From the NCBI RefSeq assembly GCF_016808335.1, contig NC_053146.1, forward strand, positions 31,101,495 to 31,165,494: a stretch of DNA of 64,000 nucleotides, written 5' to 3'. This DNA is from Panicum virgatum. Its lineage: Eukaryota > Streptophyta > Magnoliopsida > Poales > Poaceae. How positions within the stretch are numbered: the stretch's first letter is position 1; each line of letters starts with the position of its first letter. A model generated the notes under the pieces. The model had not been told where the DNA came from, searched no databases, and worked only from the letters and a program-made list of their open reading frames with translations. Of this stretch, positions 10,883 to 20,580 are shown in pieces. The translations under genes were made by a program, and so were the position numbers.

Positions 10883-13800
10883 ATGTCCGCGGCGGTGTGC
10901 GGGAAGCGGGCCTCCTCCTTCTTGGAGCAGCAGCACTCCCCGCACGCGGGCACCCCTCCGCCCTCCAAGCGCGCCCGCTTCCGCGCCGGCAGCGGCAGCA
11001 GGAGCCCCTCGCCGCCACGGGCGCGTGCCGGCGACCCTGGATTCGTGGCCACGATCCGCGCCAGGTTCCCCTCCGTGAGCCTCGAGGTAATTCGATCCGC
11101 CCGATGTCGTCCAGGCTATGCTCCACGTTGCATTTCTCAAATGGTAACATGTAGCTCCCGGTAGAGTAGTAGCTTCCGCCGTTGCCGCCACGCATGAATC
11201 AAATCCTGCTGGTCCCCACTCGATGATGAGGCGACGGTGCTCGTTGACGCCAGTGCTACTCCTGCGTGTTGTTTTGAGGTGTGCTGGGCATGGGTGCTAA
11301 GGTCTGTCATTAGTTTGAATTGATTCGTAGGAACCTAGCATCGTTTTCGGCTGTCCCTGCTTTGGAGTGGTTTCTGGCATTTTAATGTGCAGATTTTGCT
11401 GTTTATTATGATGGTATGGGTTAGCTTTGACGAAACCTTTAGTTATGGATACAATTTTAAGATTTGTTTCCTCTCGCTGCATGAGCACCTTTACACATTT
11501 TGGAATTATTATTCCGAGTTTCACTTTTGTGAAATGTGCAGACCAGATCTCAGTTGCAGGCTCTGTTCGCCTAAATGGCCATTTAGTCTGTTTAAACAGT
11601 GTTTAAACAACATTTAAATGGTAAGCAGAGGTTATCCGTGTGGTTTAGGCCCTAAACAGCAAATTAAACAGTTGGACCGTTTAAACCCGTTTAAACCGTT
11701 AAGAACCGTCTACGGAGTCGAGTTAAATGTGATTAAATGAGCTAAATGACCATTTAATTTATTTAGTCAATAGGAGGATTACAACTACCACAATCAATGC
11801 TGAACTAATTAGCATCGTAAGTATATGAAGTGTTGTGGGATTTAGATTTCTTCAAAAAATATTATTTGGTAGAATACTTACTTTGCACATGTGCAACTAT
11901 GTAGACTTTCTAGCATATTTTGACATTTATGTCCATAAATATGTATATTTTAGTGTTACGGTGCCAAACCGATTAGGTCGTTTAACTCCGGTTAAACACC
12001 GTTTAAACACGCTAAACAAAGGGTGATCGTCTGTTTACCGTTTAACGTTTAGGATAACATTGTTTGCAGGATGTTTTTTTTTTGGTTTCTGATATGAGGA
12101 TGCCATGGACCATGGTTCTATTGCTTGCTATTCATCTCGTCCCTTCTGCACAGCCTCTGAGATTAACTTGCTTTTATATTAGGCTGCTTTAGTTTGTTTC
12201 AATACCTTGTCACCTTTTATTAGGTATTTATTGTTTGCCTCCATTAGTTTGTATGTCTTCTAGTTCTAGTAACCCGATGCATCAATTGGGTTATGCATAC
12301 AAGTAGCTGGCTGTTACCTCCCCAAAGAAACATGAAACTGAAACCCCAGTCAGACTGGATGTCTGTGGCCTCTCCCTTATTGACTCGATGCCCGTCTCAT
12401 TACTTTAAATAGAAGGATAACCGTATCGTGCCATGTTGGCATGGCTGTAGACTTATCAATAACTTGAGGCCTCATGCAAGCTTCTGTTATTTCAGTTCAT
12501 TGAGAAGGCTCTAGAAGAGTGTGGAAACAATTTTGATTTAGCAACAAAGTACGTACTTAATCTCCCTACACAAGCCGAATGTGATGGAGGTCCTGGGTAT
12601 CAACATCCCAATGGGATGACTACTGAGGATCAAGTTCCTACGGAAGGTAACCTTCTGATGTCCAGCGCAATCATTCTTGTCGTGATTGACAATTACTTAT
12701 TTTGTCTGTGTAATGTTTCCTGAAACTTTATACTCTTTATCATCTGGTTTTATTTCTCCAGGCTTGATATGTTTGGCACTTGTTTGTGATATATTTGGCA
12801 TTTGAAATGAACTTGTTTGTTATCTGCTGTATTGTTTTTAGCTTTACTGACCTAACAACTTACCCTATGGTTGGGTGATTCTAACTGAATGATTTACTCA
12901 CGGACTAGGGTATATAGTTATATACTTTACACAATGCTTTATCGATGCTGATTAGAATGTTTTGTTAGCTTTTCACTTGTGGTTGAAAAGGTAAATCTTC
13001 CACTAGTCTAGTAAACAAGTTGAATGAATTGCTAATAACTTGGAAATATCTGTATTAAATATGCATACCTTGCATATTTAATTATTTATCTGCTTTAATG
13101 TTAAACATTATCAAACTCTTTAATTCAAAATGCATTAAGATAAATGATTTTGTGCTGATTTGCACCCCCTACATGTATTGTATGTCCATTTATTCTTGTT
13201 TGATTTGAGAATAATCCTTTTTGTGATACTATGGGTTAATAGTTTGCTTTATTCTATAGGTATTTTGGTTGACAATGAGGTTGCTACACCTGTAGATAGT
13301 GTTCCTTGGGCAGAGAACCTTCCATCAAGCAGCACTCAATGGTCTGAGATTCTTGTGAATGAGATGTTGAGTGCCTGTAACACGGATGATGCAAAGGCAC
13401 GTGCTTCCAGAGTACTCGAGGTTTTTGAGAGGGCCATGACCTCTCGTATTGGTGCAGAAGCACATCAAAGTTTCCACAAGGTAGTTGACTTCCCCTCCTT
13501 GTTTTCAAGCAATCTTTGTCATTGATGGTGTTCCTGTACCTGCTTGTTGCCTTTGCTGGTCATCAGCGTGAACTGCAGATGTGCTGAGTTTTTCTAAAAC
13601 TTCAATTTCTGGTTACTGGATAGTTTGTCCTTTTTTCAGCTCATGTCTAACTATCTGGATAAATGAATGAGCCAGGGGCAAAGGTCAATAGGGCATGCTA
13701 TGAGACCACTTTGCAGCAGGGTCATTACTTCTCTGTGCAAGTGACTAGCATTTCGAAATGTTGGAACCTACATACATGATATAATTTTTTTCCTCAAAAA

Positions 13801-14722
13801 AGTACATTGCAATCTTATTGTTTTCTTAAATGTACTCTTCGAGCAGTTTCTTCAGTTATTACTTTTTTTGGGGGTTAGATGTCCACTCCTTGTTTCTTAT
13901 TTTATTATAATACATTAGTAGTTCCTAGCCAGGGATTTGTTCCACTTCAATGTCATAGTTTCTGTGCCATTTTGCAATGTGCTGCTTGTTTTGTGTCCAG
14001 TTGGGTCATTTATGTGATATACGTGTTAAAGGTGATCAGAAGAGAAACCGAGTGCATATCCAAATCTTTTGTTTCAAACTTCTAGGTAAAAAAAGGAATG
14101 CAAACTTGATAAATCATCATACCAAGTATTTTTCAAATATTCCAGTGTGCCCGAGGGCCAAGTTTATAACTATCTGGGTTACCAAAGAATTGAGTATTCA
14201 GAATTGATTCTCATAAATATTTATTGATTCACATGATTGATTTTACTTATTCAAGGTGCATACAGGTGCAATTTATTGAACTTGCATTGTTCTGTTTCAT
14301 TTAGTTTTTTGTTTACTGTTTAGAAGGCACAAGATGAGAGTTGATGTTCTTGCATTTAAACAGGAAAATTCAGTTTGCAAGGAACAATTTGAAGCTGTTA
14401 TTAGGGAGAACACTATTCTGAAGAAAGCATTTGCTATACAGCATGAGCGCCAAAAAGAACAAGATGCGAGAAGCCAGGAGCTTCAGCAACTTAAGCAGTT
14501 GGTTGTTCAGTACCAGGAACAAGTTAGAAGCCTTGAGGTACACCACCTTTGTTCTATTATTCTTTTTCATCGATCCTTTCTCCTTCGGGCGCCAAAGCAG
14601 CTTATGCTTTTCTTGCCCCCTCTCCCTTTTTTCAGGTAAACAACTATGCCTTGTCCATGCACCTCAGGCAGGCACAGCAAGGCAGCTCGATTCCGGGGCA
14701 TTTCCACCGTGACATTTTCTGA
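10883..14722 (+). CDS. CUE-domain protein with C-terminal coiled coil (5 exons)
   Basis: Exons 10883-11086, 12496-12646, 13260-13480, 14364-14537 and 14636-14722 join in frame (837 nt, 278 aa) with GT-AG introns at every junction. Residues 1-50 are basic, Ser/Pro-rich and probably disordered (KRARF patch). A CUE-type ubiquitin-binding three-helix domain spans about residues 53-88, crossing the exon 1-2 junction: VATIRARFPSVSLE joins FIEKALEECGNNFDLATKYV. A helical region follows (SEILVNEMLSACNTDDAKAR). A heptad-like coiled coil covers about residues 195-255 (QHERQKEQDARSQELQQLKQ), and the protein ends in VNNYALSMHLRQAQQ and PGHFHRDIF. CUE domains bind ubiquitin, and plants have a conserved family of this layout without a well-defined role. 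No internal stop or frameshift was seen, so it is probably functional. Start chosen as the first ATG preceding the CUE domain in a GC-rich first exon. Confidence 0.86.
11561..12062. mobile_element. hAT-like non-autonomous element in intron 1 of the CUE gene
   Basis: A 502-bp element rich in GTTTAAAC motifs. It is flanked by a near-perfect 8-bp duplication, GTTGCAGG (11553-11560) and TTTGCAGG (12063-12070), the size expected for hAT elements. The ends are imperfect inverted repeats: CTCTGTTCGCCTAAA at the left and the complement of TTTAGGATAACATTG at the right, about 11 of 15 matching. There is no transposase ORF. A related GTTTAAAC-rich remnant lies near 19340-19460. Confidence 0.75.
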
Positions 14723-15592
14723 ATAAGTGGAAACCTGAACTGGGTTTCCATAGCATAAGGATATGGCATTTCAGCCTTTCGGTTGGCATGTCTTGTTGTT
14801 GGCCTATATTTAAGTATTTAACATATATAGCCAACTGATGACATAGCTTAATTTATGTTGTATATCAGTGTAAATGTATGCCATATGTTGGCGTGCTGCT
14901 GCCGTGCAGTTCGGAGCTGGGAGAGCAAATAGCTCAACGTTGGCATACTGTTTGTCGAACAACCGATATTGCTACGTCATCAATTTAGAGAAAAGAGAAA
15001 AGGGCTTTTATACCCAGATGTGCGTTAGTTTTGCCCGAAATTTAGTTGATGCTGATGACAAGAAATTCTCGCCCGAGTAAGTGAGAGTTACTCGGATTTT
15101 TTTCCCGGTTTGCCTCAGTTTGGGGTATTCGTTGCTGGAGGCGTGTGACCTGGTGCTTGAATGTTTCAGGCGTAGCAAATAACCTGATGGCTTTTTAACG
15201 TGACATGGCGCCTTGCCTTATCATTTATATGTCGAGTTCAATTTATATGCTGTCACTGTCACGTTAGATAATTTTGAAATATAAAACGTAAATCTTGTTT
15301 ACATTTGGAATTTCGGGAAATCATTAGAGTTTCTTCAGAACTTCAAAATTCCAGCGTTCCATTTTTGGCATCTGGCCCAGCTGTCTCGTGGTAGATATGT
15401 TAGATGATGATGATAATGATTATATTGAAGATAGCTTAAGTGCTTCAAAAGTAAATTTACCTGTAGGAACTTGATGAAATATGATCCAGAGTTATTAGTT
15501 GTTTACTGGCATTTACTCTACAACACCAGAGGAAAGAGAAAGCCATTATGGCTTACATATCACAGTCCTGTTTGGCAAATAGAAAATATAGT
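14723..15592. other. 3' UTR of the CUE gene and plain intergenic sequence
   Basis: AT-rich sequence after the CUE stop codon. The 3' UTR probably occupies the first few hundred bases. No coding region, RNA gene or clear transposon ends were recognised. Confidence 0.5.
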
Positions 15593-15600
15593 ATAGAATC

Positions 15601-16146
15601 AAGGTTTACAAAACCGACCGGTCCGGTCAAACCGCCGCCCTCCGGTAGTGGTTTACCGGACCGGTTTGACTGGAAACCGGTGGAAACCGGTTAAATTCAA
15701 ATCCAAATTCAAAAGCACATGTGTAACCGGTTCCAACTGGTATACCGACCGGTATGATCGGTTTACTGGTCCGGTCTGACCGGTTACCGGTATTTTAACC
15801 AAAAAATCCGATGGTTTAAAAGTAATTTCCCGGTTTGACCGGTTTACCGGTCGCCATATACGGTGGGCCTTAATGGGCCGGCTCATTTTTTCCTTTTTTG
15901 ATTTAACTTCATATGCCCGCAAACTATACTAAATGGATGAATTTTTGAGAAAATTTGACACCATTACATTCGTCGCACCTTGAAGTATTTTTAGGAATTT
16001 TTTGAGAATTTTTCATTTTTTTGAATTCAAATTTGAATTTTGAATTTAGGCCGGTTTGGTACCGGCCCAAACCGAAACCGGGCCGGACCGGTTTGACCGG
16101 TAACCGGTCAAACTGGACCGGTTCCCACCGGTTTGGTTAACCCTGC
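15601..16146. mobile_element. 546-bp CCGGT-rich hAT-like MITE
   Basis: Flanked by a perfect 8-bp target duplication ATAGAATC (15593-15600 and 16147-16154). The ends are imperfect terminal inverted repeats, AAGGTTTACAAAACCG versus the complement of CGGTTTGGTTAACCCTGC. Both arms are dense in ACCGG/CCGGT words, giving extensive subterminal self-complementarity, while the centre is AT-rich and non-coding. The 8-bp duplication points to a hAT-type transposase supplied in trans. Confidence 0.85.
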
Positions 16147-16154
16147 ATAGAATC

Positions 16155-17136
16155 ACATCTAAGAAATCGAAGAACTCTTGTCAGAATGGCACAACAATAT
16201 CATTAAGATTTGTGCCTAGTAAATGATCTTTGATAAATTAAATATCAGTCTCCTGTGTGTGGGAAAACGGTATTAGTTCACTATGGAATGCAAGCATGTT
16301 CGTACGCGAAACCGTAAATTATTGGTCATTTTTTTGCAGATTTGTTGTTCGTGCATAGTTGATTTGAGTCCTAAACCAGGAACAATCCGCACTCAGAAAA
16401 GGTATAATAAGAAAAGGCCAATTGAGATGGAATTAACCTAGAAATGCAGAAATAAATGGCCAAAAATAACCAAAGTCAGCAAAGTATTATTATTGCTCAG
16501 TCGAAACTTGAAAACATTTCAGATTGTGCCAAAGAAATTTGTCAGAACAACAGGAACCACTCCATGAACTGGGCAATAGAAATACCAGGCATTAATTAGG
16601 GGCTGTTTGGTTCGAAATCTGGCAGGCAGCTCGCTGGCCATGCAGCGATCTAAGCCCCAAGCGATCAAAATTTTTTGTGCCAAGAACGAGTGACTGGTTC
16701 CAACAACAAATATAGAGAAGGGATTCAAAATCATTTACTAGACTGCAGGAAAGTTTGATTGCAAGAAAAACCTTGTCAGAACCTTGACACGCTCCTCCTA
16801 AAGACGTTCAGCAACTGGCACTACTCATTGCTGAATTTGTGATAGCTAACGGTGCAGACTCGGACTGCATCCTCAAAAGTACAAAAACAAATGACAGAAC
16901 ATGTCTGAAGCAACTAAAGCATTTCACAATTCCAATGCGAGGAGTCAGGAGTATATCTAGTTAACCTTCTAGTGACTGAACGTAGACCATGCCAAGGTAC
17001 ATTTGATCGTCCTGCCCGATGCAATCCGAATCATCCTAAGCTGGAAAAATTCTAGTTCTCATTGACGAACGAATCCCCATGATCACAACACAAGAAGATG
17101 TCTGCCTGAAGCAAAATATCACAATCAGAGGTCACC
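16155..17136. other. Intergenic sequence and 3' flank of the minus-strand gene
   Basis: No coding potential seen. GGGGCTGTTTGGTTCG after TTA near 16600 looks like one end of a Tourist-like MITE, but no matching second end was found. The last few hundred bases before 17137 are probably 3' UTR of the minus-strand gene. Confidence 0.4.
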
Positions 17137-17751
17137 TCACCAGGCATCGTCCGTAGCGGCCCTGGCGTTGGCGCGCACGCGTTCGAGCGCCTCGACAGGC
17201 ACCGTGAGCGTCCCGGCGCGCGCGTGCCACCGGGTGCCGTGCTGCGCCACCTTGCCCGCCACGTCCTCGACGGCCTTGAGGAATTCCCTGGCCTGCGCCG
17301 GTGCGAGGACCTCCTTGACGGCAGCCTCCACGGCGCGCCACCGCAGCTTGTCTGCCCGCCGGGCGGCGCGCGCCATCTTGCACATCTCCTCGGCGGTCGT
17401 CTCGGCGACGCCTTCCTTGGACTTCTCGCACGCCACCTTCATGGCGTAGGTGGACTGGTACTCGGCGACCTCGCCATCGAGCGCAGCCTCGCGGGCGCTG
17501 AGGCGGCGGACCGCGGCGGCAAGCGCATGGCGGGCGTGGGCCGGGAGGGACGGGAACAGCGCGGGCAGCAGGGCCAGGAGCATGCAGGACGGGCGGAGGT
17601 CCCCGCCGAGCCAGGAGAGCGCGGACACGGCCAGCGCCGGGTCGTCGGGGCGCGCCATCAGGGCGGGGACTTCGCGGGGGCGGACGGGTGGGCCAGCGGC
17701 CAGGCGGGAGTAGCGCGCGCGGAGGCGGGCGAGATCGGCAGTGACGTCCAT
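17137..17751 (-). CDS. Uncharacterised plant protein, 204 aa, helical
   Basis: A single GC-rich ORF without introns, from ATG at 17751 (MDVTADLARL) to TGA at 17137-17139. The protein is rich in Ala, Arg and Leu and predicted mainly helical: an N-terminal LARLRARYSRLA helix, a hydrophobic LLALLPALFPSL stretch around residues 57-70 followed by AAAVRRLSAREAAL, then a charged middle (CEKSKEGVAETTAEEMCKM) and an amphipathic C-terminal half with KEVLAPAQAREFLKAVEDVA. There is no signal peptide, and the hydrophobic stretch contains Pro, so a membrane segment is unlikely. GC-rich codon use and an intact frame match grass genes rather than decayed transposons. I do not recognise a named domain and assign no function. 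Two in-frame CGGACCCGACGG-type 22-bp repeats lie in its leader near 17808-17845. Confidence 0.7.
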   Translation of the reverse strand: MDVTADLARLRARYSRLAAGPPVRPREVPALMARPDDPALAVSALSWLGGDLRPSCMLLALLPALFPSLPAHARHALAAAVRRLSAREAALDGEVAEYQSTYAMKVACEKSKEGVAETTAEEMCKMARAARRADKLRWRAVEAAVKEVLAPAQAREFLKAVEDVAGKVAQHGTRWHARAGTLTVPVEALERVRANARAATDDAW

Positions 17752-18006
17752 GGCGGCCGCGTTGTCACTGTCGCTGGAGTCGGAAGACAGCAGGCGGCGG
17801 TGTGCCGTCGGGTCCGCGGCGGTGCGCCGTCGGGTCCACGGCGCCGGGCGCTGAAGAACATAGGAGAGAAAGACGACGAATCAAAGATTCTAGTGGAGAG
17901 GAAAATTAAAAAGAACAGCAAGAAGACCGGGATTGATCTGGGGCCAAGAATATCCACGAGAAATCAAGAGCGTCAAGAACGCAGAGACTGAAGCCCAGAG
18001 AGAGGG

Positions 18007-18153
18007 TCAATTACAGCAGGGGAGGCAGGAGAGGAAGCCCTTCTCCTTCTTGGCGCTCTTGCCCGCACCGCCGCTGCTGCGGTGGTACCCGGCGTCGTAG
18101 CCGAAGTAGAAGTCGTCGGCATCGTTGCCGCCCAGGGGTCTCAGGAAAGGCAT
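18007..18153 (-). CDS. Candidate 48-aa Cys-tailed microprotein
   Basis: ATG at 18153 to TGA at 18007-18009. The peptide starts MPFLRPLGGNDADDFYFGYD, continues through a Gly/Ser linker and a Lys-rich KSAKKEKGF segment, and ends LSCLPCCN. A basic stretch followed by clustered cysteines at the extreme C-terminus resembles S-acylated membrane-anchor tails, though it is not a CaaX box. An open frame extends upstream to 18345 but includes a poly-Pro run encoded by a 23-bp homopolymer, so the inner ATG is preferred. It lies 255 bp upstream of the 204-aa ORF on the same strand: either a separate small gene or the first ORF of a shared transcript. Conservation is untested. Confidence 0.5.
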   Translation of the reverse strand: MPFLRPLGGNDADDFYFGYDAGYHRSSGGAGKSAKKEKGFLSCLPCCN

Positions 18154-18187
18154 TTCGGCGGTGGTGCGCCCCAGCTCTGCGCAGAGA

Positions 18188-18210
18188 GGGGGGGGGGGGG
18201 GGGGGGGGGG
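18188..18210. repeat. Poly-G tract (23 bp; poly-C on the transcribed sense strand)
   Basis: Uninterrupted run of 23 G on the plus strand, about 35 bp upstream of the minus-strand 48-aa ORF, so it reads as poly-C in the presumed 5' leader. Length is prone to sequencing error and to real polymorphism. Confidence 0.95.
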
Positions 18211-19330
18211 CGCTCTTAATTGGCGCCCGGCCGGCGAGCCCGCGGCTTGGGGTGGGCTGCTGACGGGGCGACGAAGGGCGGTGCTTGTCACGTGGGATTC
18301 TGCACCGTCTGATCGTCGGATCCAACGGCTGAGGGGATGTCGCACAGGGGATCGTGATTAGTGTCAATTGGGTCCACTGTTCTGGACCCGTACGCTGCCT
18401 TACGTTGGGATGGGCCCATTTTGCAGTGGAGAGTACACATCCGTTCCAAAAATGATCGGATTTGATGAAACCCGAACGGTCCAGATAATGTGAATTCTTA
18501 TTTTCTAACACGGCTTCCGTGCTTCTAATTCACATCTAGATTCATTTTTGAACGCAAATTCACATATAGATTCACTACGAGGATCTACCTTTTTACCCAC
18601 TCTCATCTATTGATCACTAACATGCTACATGAATATATGATTTTTATCAAATGAGAGAATTTTTTGCGGACCACCGGGAGGTGGAACTATATCACTAGTT
18701 TTACTTTTCTCTTCTATTCGTGCCAATTTCTCTGCTACTTTGCTATGGCTGAAAACGGTTGATAACTAGTGTGGAAAAAGACAATAGTGCCCTTTCATTC
18801 CGTTCTTTTCTCCTTGTGCTTCCCTCGGTCTGCGTCATCTCTGATTTAGTCATCAACTTAAAATTCAGTGATACATGCGTTAAAACTAAATCCCAACCAC
18901 CAAAATCGAACCCTCCTATGCTGCTGGCCATTTTCTATACAGACATCGGTGTCATCGCTCCCTTGGTCTCTTAGATCATTGCTCCTATCACCCTTTTTAT
19001 ACCCTTGCACTCTTGTAGACATAATACGAAACAATCATCATCCGCCTCCTCCAGTCACACCATAAGTCTTCTATAAGAACCGCCAATTTGACACTGTTTT
19101 TAAAAAAACCGCTGATCATCATTCTTGAGATGAGAGTTAGCACATATTCGATTAAGGACGTACCACGTGCTAGCCCAGGCCACATCTAGAGGATTCGACA
19201 ATTGACACGCCATTCACCTAAAATGATATAAACCATAGAGAGCAATTTTACAAAATACAAGATTCAGCAATAAGGTTTAGCCTAAACATTAAATAGTGGA
19301 TGGTCGATCACCTATCATTTAGCAAAAAGT
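18211..19330. other. Promoter side of the minus-strand genes and intergenic DNA
   Basis: The GC-rich first ~200 bp are the likely promoter side of the minus-strand ORFs. The remainder is AT-richer intergenic DNA. No coding region or complete transposon was recognised. Confidence 0.4.
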
Positions 19331-19334
19331 CGGT

Positions 19335-19465
19335 GTACATGGCCGTTTAAACATCTTTTAAACAGTCGAAATGACTTTTCACGGTTTTACACGGTTAATC
19401 GGCCTACATGGCTACCCATCGAGTAGCATTTGCACGCCATGTAAATGGTGTAAACGGCCTGTATG
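19335..19465. mobile_element. Remnant of a GTTTAAAC-type hAT-like element
   Basis: ACATGGCCGTTTAAACATC followed by TTTTAAACAG and, on the right, GTAAATGGTGTAAACGGCC show the same TTTAAAC/TAAACGG words as the intron 1 element, with a partly inverted arrangement. No clear target duplication was found. Confidence 0.4.
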
Positions 19466-20157
19466 TGAACAAAGGTTACAAGTTCATGACAAGGAAAGAT
19501 CAAATCTGAAATTAAAAGGTTCAATCTCCAATTACAAAGCCTTGAGGTCACGAATGATATTAGAAGACATATGAAATTAAAGTGTAGTGTTTGGACATGC
19601 TCTCACGAAAGTTTAGGTGTGCAGCTCATAAAATAACAAAAGCGTGATAAAGTAATGCATCTTGCTCAAGGGCTCTATTGCGGCCACAACGACCTACCCC
19701 TCCCCCGCACAAGGATTGGTGAGATACATGTGGTCAGACATAACTTCCGACTCACCTGAACTTAGGTTAAAAGCAACGTGAGTCATGAGTACATAGGTAC
19801 TAGCAAGACTTATATAATTATATAAACGAGGATTATGCAAAGAGGGCTCAGCAAGGCTGAGGCTTTACGTTTAAGTAATTATTGCATATGCATGAGTTCT
19901 CTAAACTAACATCTAGCTATCTTATCAAAATTAATTAATCTTGCCCGACCTACAACACAAATTTTAGATAATTATGAGAAGAACAATAATTGATCATAGA
20001 GGTGACATGAAACCATTTCAAACATACATGAAACTTTCTATGAAGAAAATATTGGATATTGAGCTTGCTCATTGCAAATCAAATTGATTATTTGTACCTC
20101 AATGGATGCTTATCAATTAGAGTAAGTATTCGTGATTTCTTATGTGTTTCATTAACT
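19466..20157. other. Intergenic DNA, possibly decayed LTR sequence
   Basis: No intact ORF. A CTCAGCAAGGCTGAG inverted repeat near 19846 is reminiscent of the GCTGAGTAT...ATACTCAGC hairpin near 59433 that sits in LTR-like DNA, suggesting old LTR debris. I could not define ends. Confidence 0.3.
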
Positions 20158-20332
20158 TAATTTAAGCTTACTCCTAGTTCCTAGCTGTTTACTGGATCGA
20201 GTGTCTGTTAGTATTAGTGGGTGATTCTAGTCTAAGACTTCTGATAAAGACAGATGTTCTTAGCCAAGACTAGCTTTTACCTCTTTGGTTGTTGTATTAT
20301 CCCATGATTTGTAGAGGTAGCCTGCAGGTGGT
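20158..20332. mobile_element. Left part of an LTR-like sequence split by element A
   Basis: Joined across element A's GTGGT duplication, this sequence continues at 57763 (GTGGTGACAGCTCTG...). The right-hand part has wording I associate with the end of a grass copia-type LTR. The left limit is uncertain. Confidence 0.35.
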
Positions 20333-20580
20333 TGTTGCTGTCTCTTATGGTCAATATGAAATGGTATTCCGCAAGTGCACAGAATCAGAGGTGTAGCACT
20401 TCACCATGGAGTATTCCGGAGTATTGTGAAAATCCTCAGGGAAGCACTATAGTAAAATATATCGTAAATCGTAGTGACAACCTTTACTGATTATATCGAC
20501 CGACTAATTCAACAGGGGTAAGCCAGATAAATTGATAAGATAAATGGACAGGCAATGACCATTTGACACATGAGACTATA
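20333..20580 (-). repeat. 3' LTR of element A, smaller fragment
   Basis: Matches 56099-56345 (TATGAAATGGTATTCCGCAAG..., GGAAGCACTATAG...). It stops at GAGACTATA where a solo LTR inserted. Confidence 0.88.

Noticed and set aside
10691..11195. Long minus-strand ORFs opposite exon 1 of the CUE gene
   Set aside because: GC-rich shadow frames of the real first exon and its flanks; no recognisable domain.
13160..13525. 121-aa ORF as an independent gene
   Set aside because: It is exon 3 of the CUE gene (13260-13480) read through its flanking introns.
16600..16725. Tourist-like MITE starting GGGGCTGTTTGGTT
   Set aside because: Only one end could be found; no matching inverted end or TTA duplication on the other side.
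17224..17991. 255-aa plus-strand ORF opposite the 204-aa gene
   Set aside because: Gly/Arg/Ala composition of an antisense GC-rich shadow. The minus-strand ORF has better amino-acid balance and a clean start.
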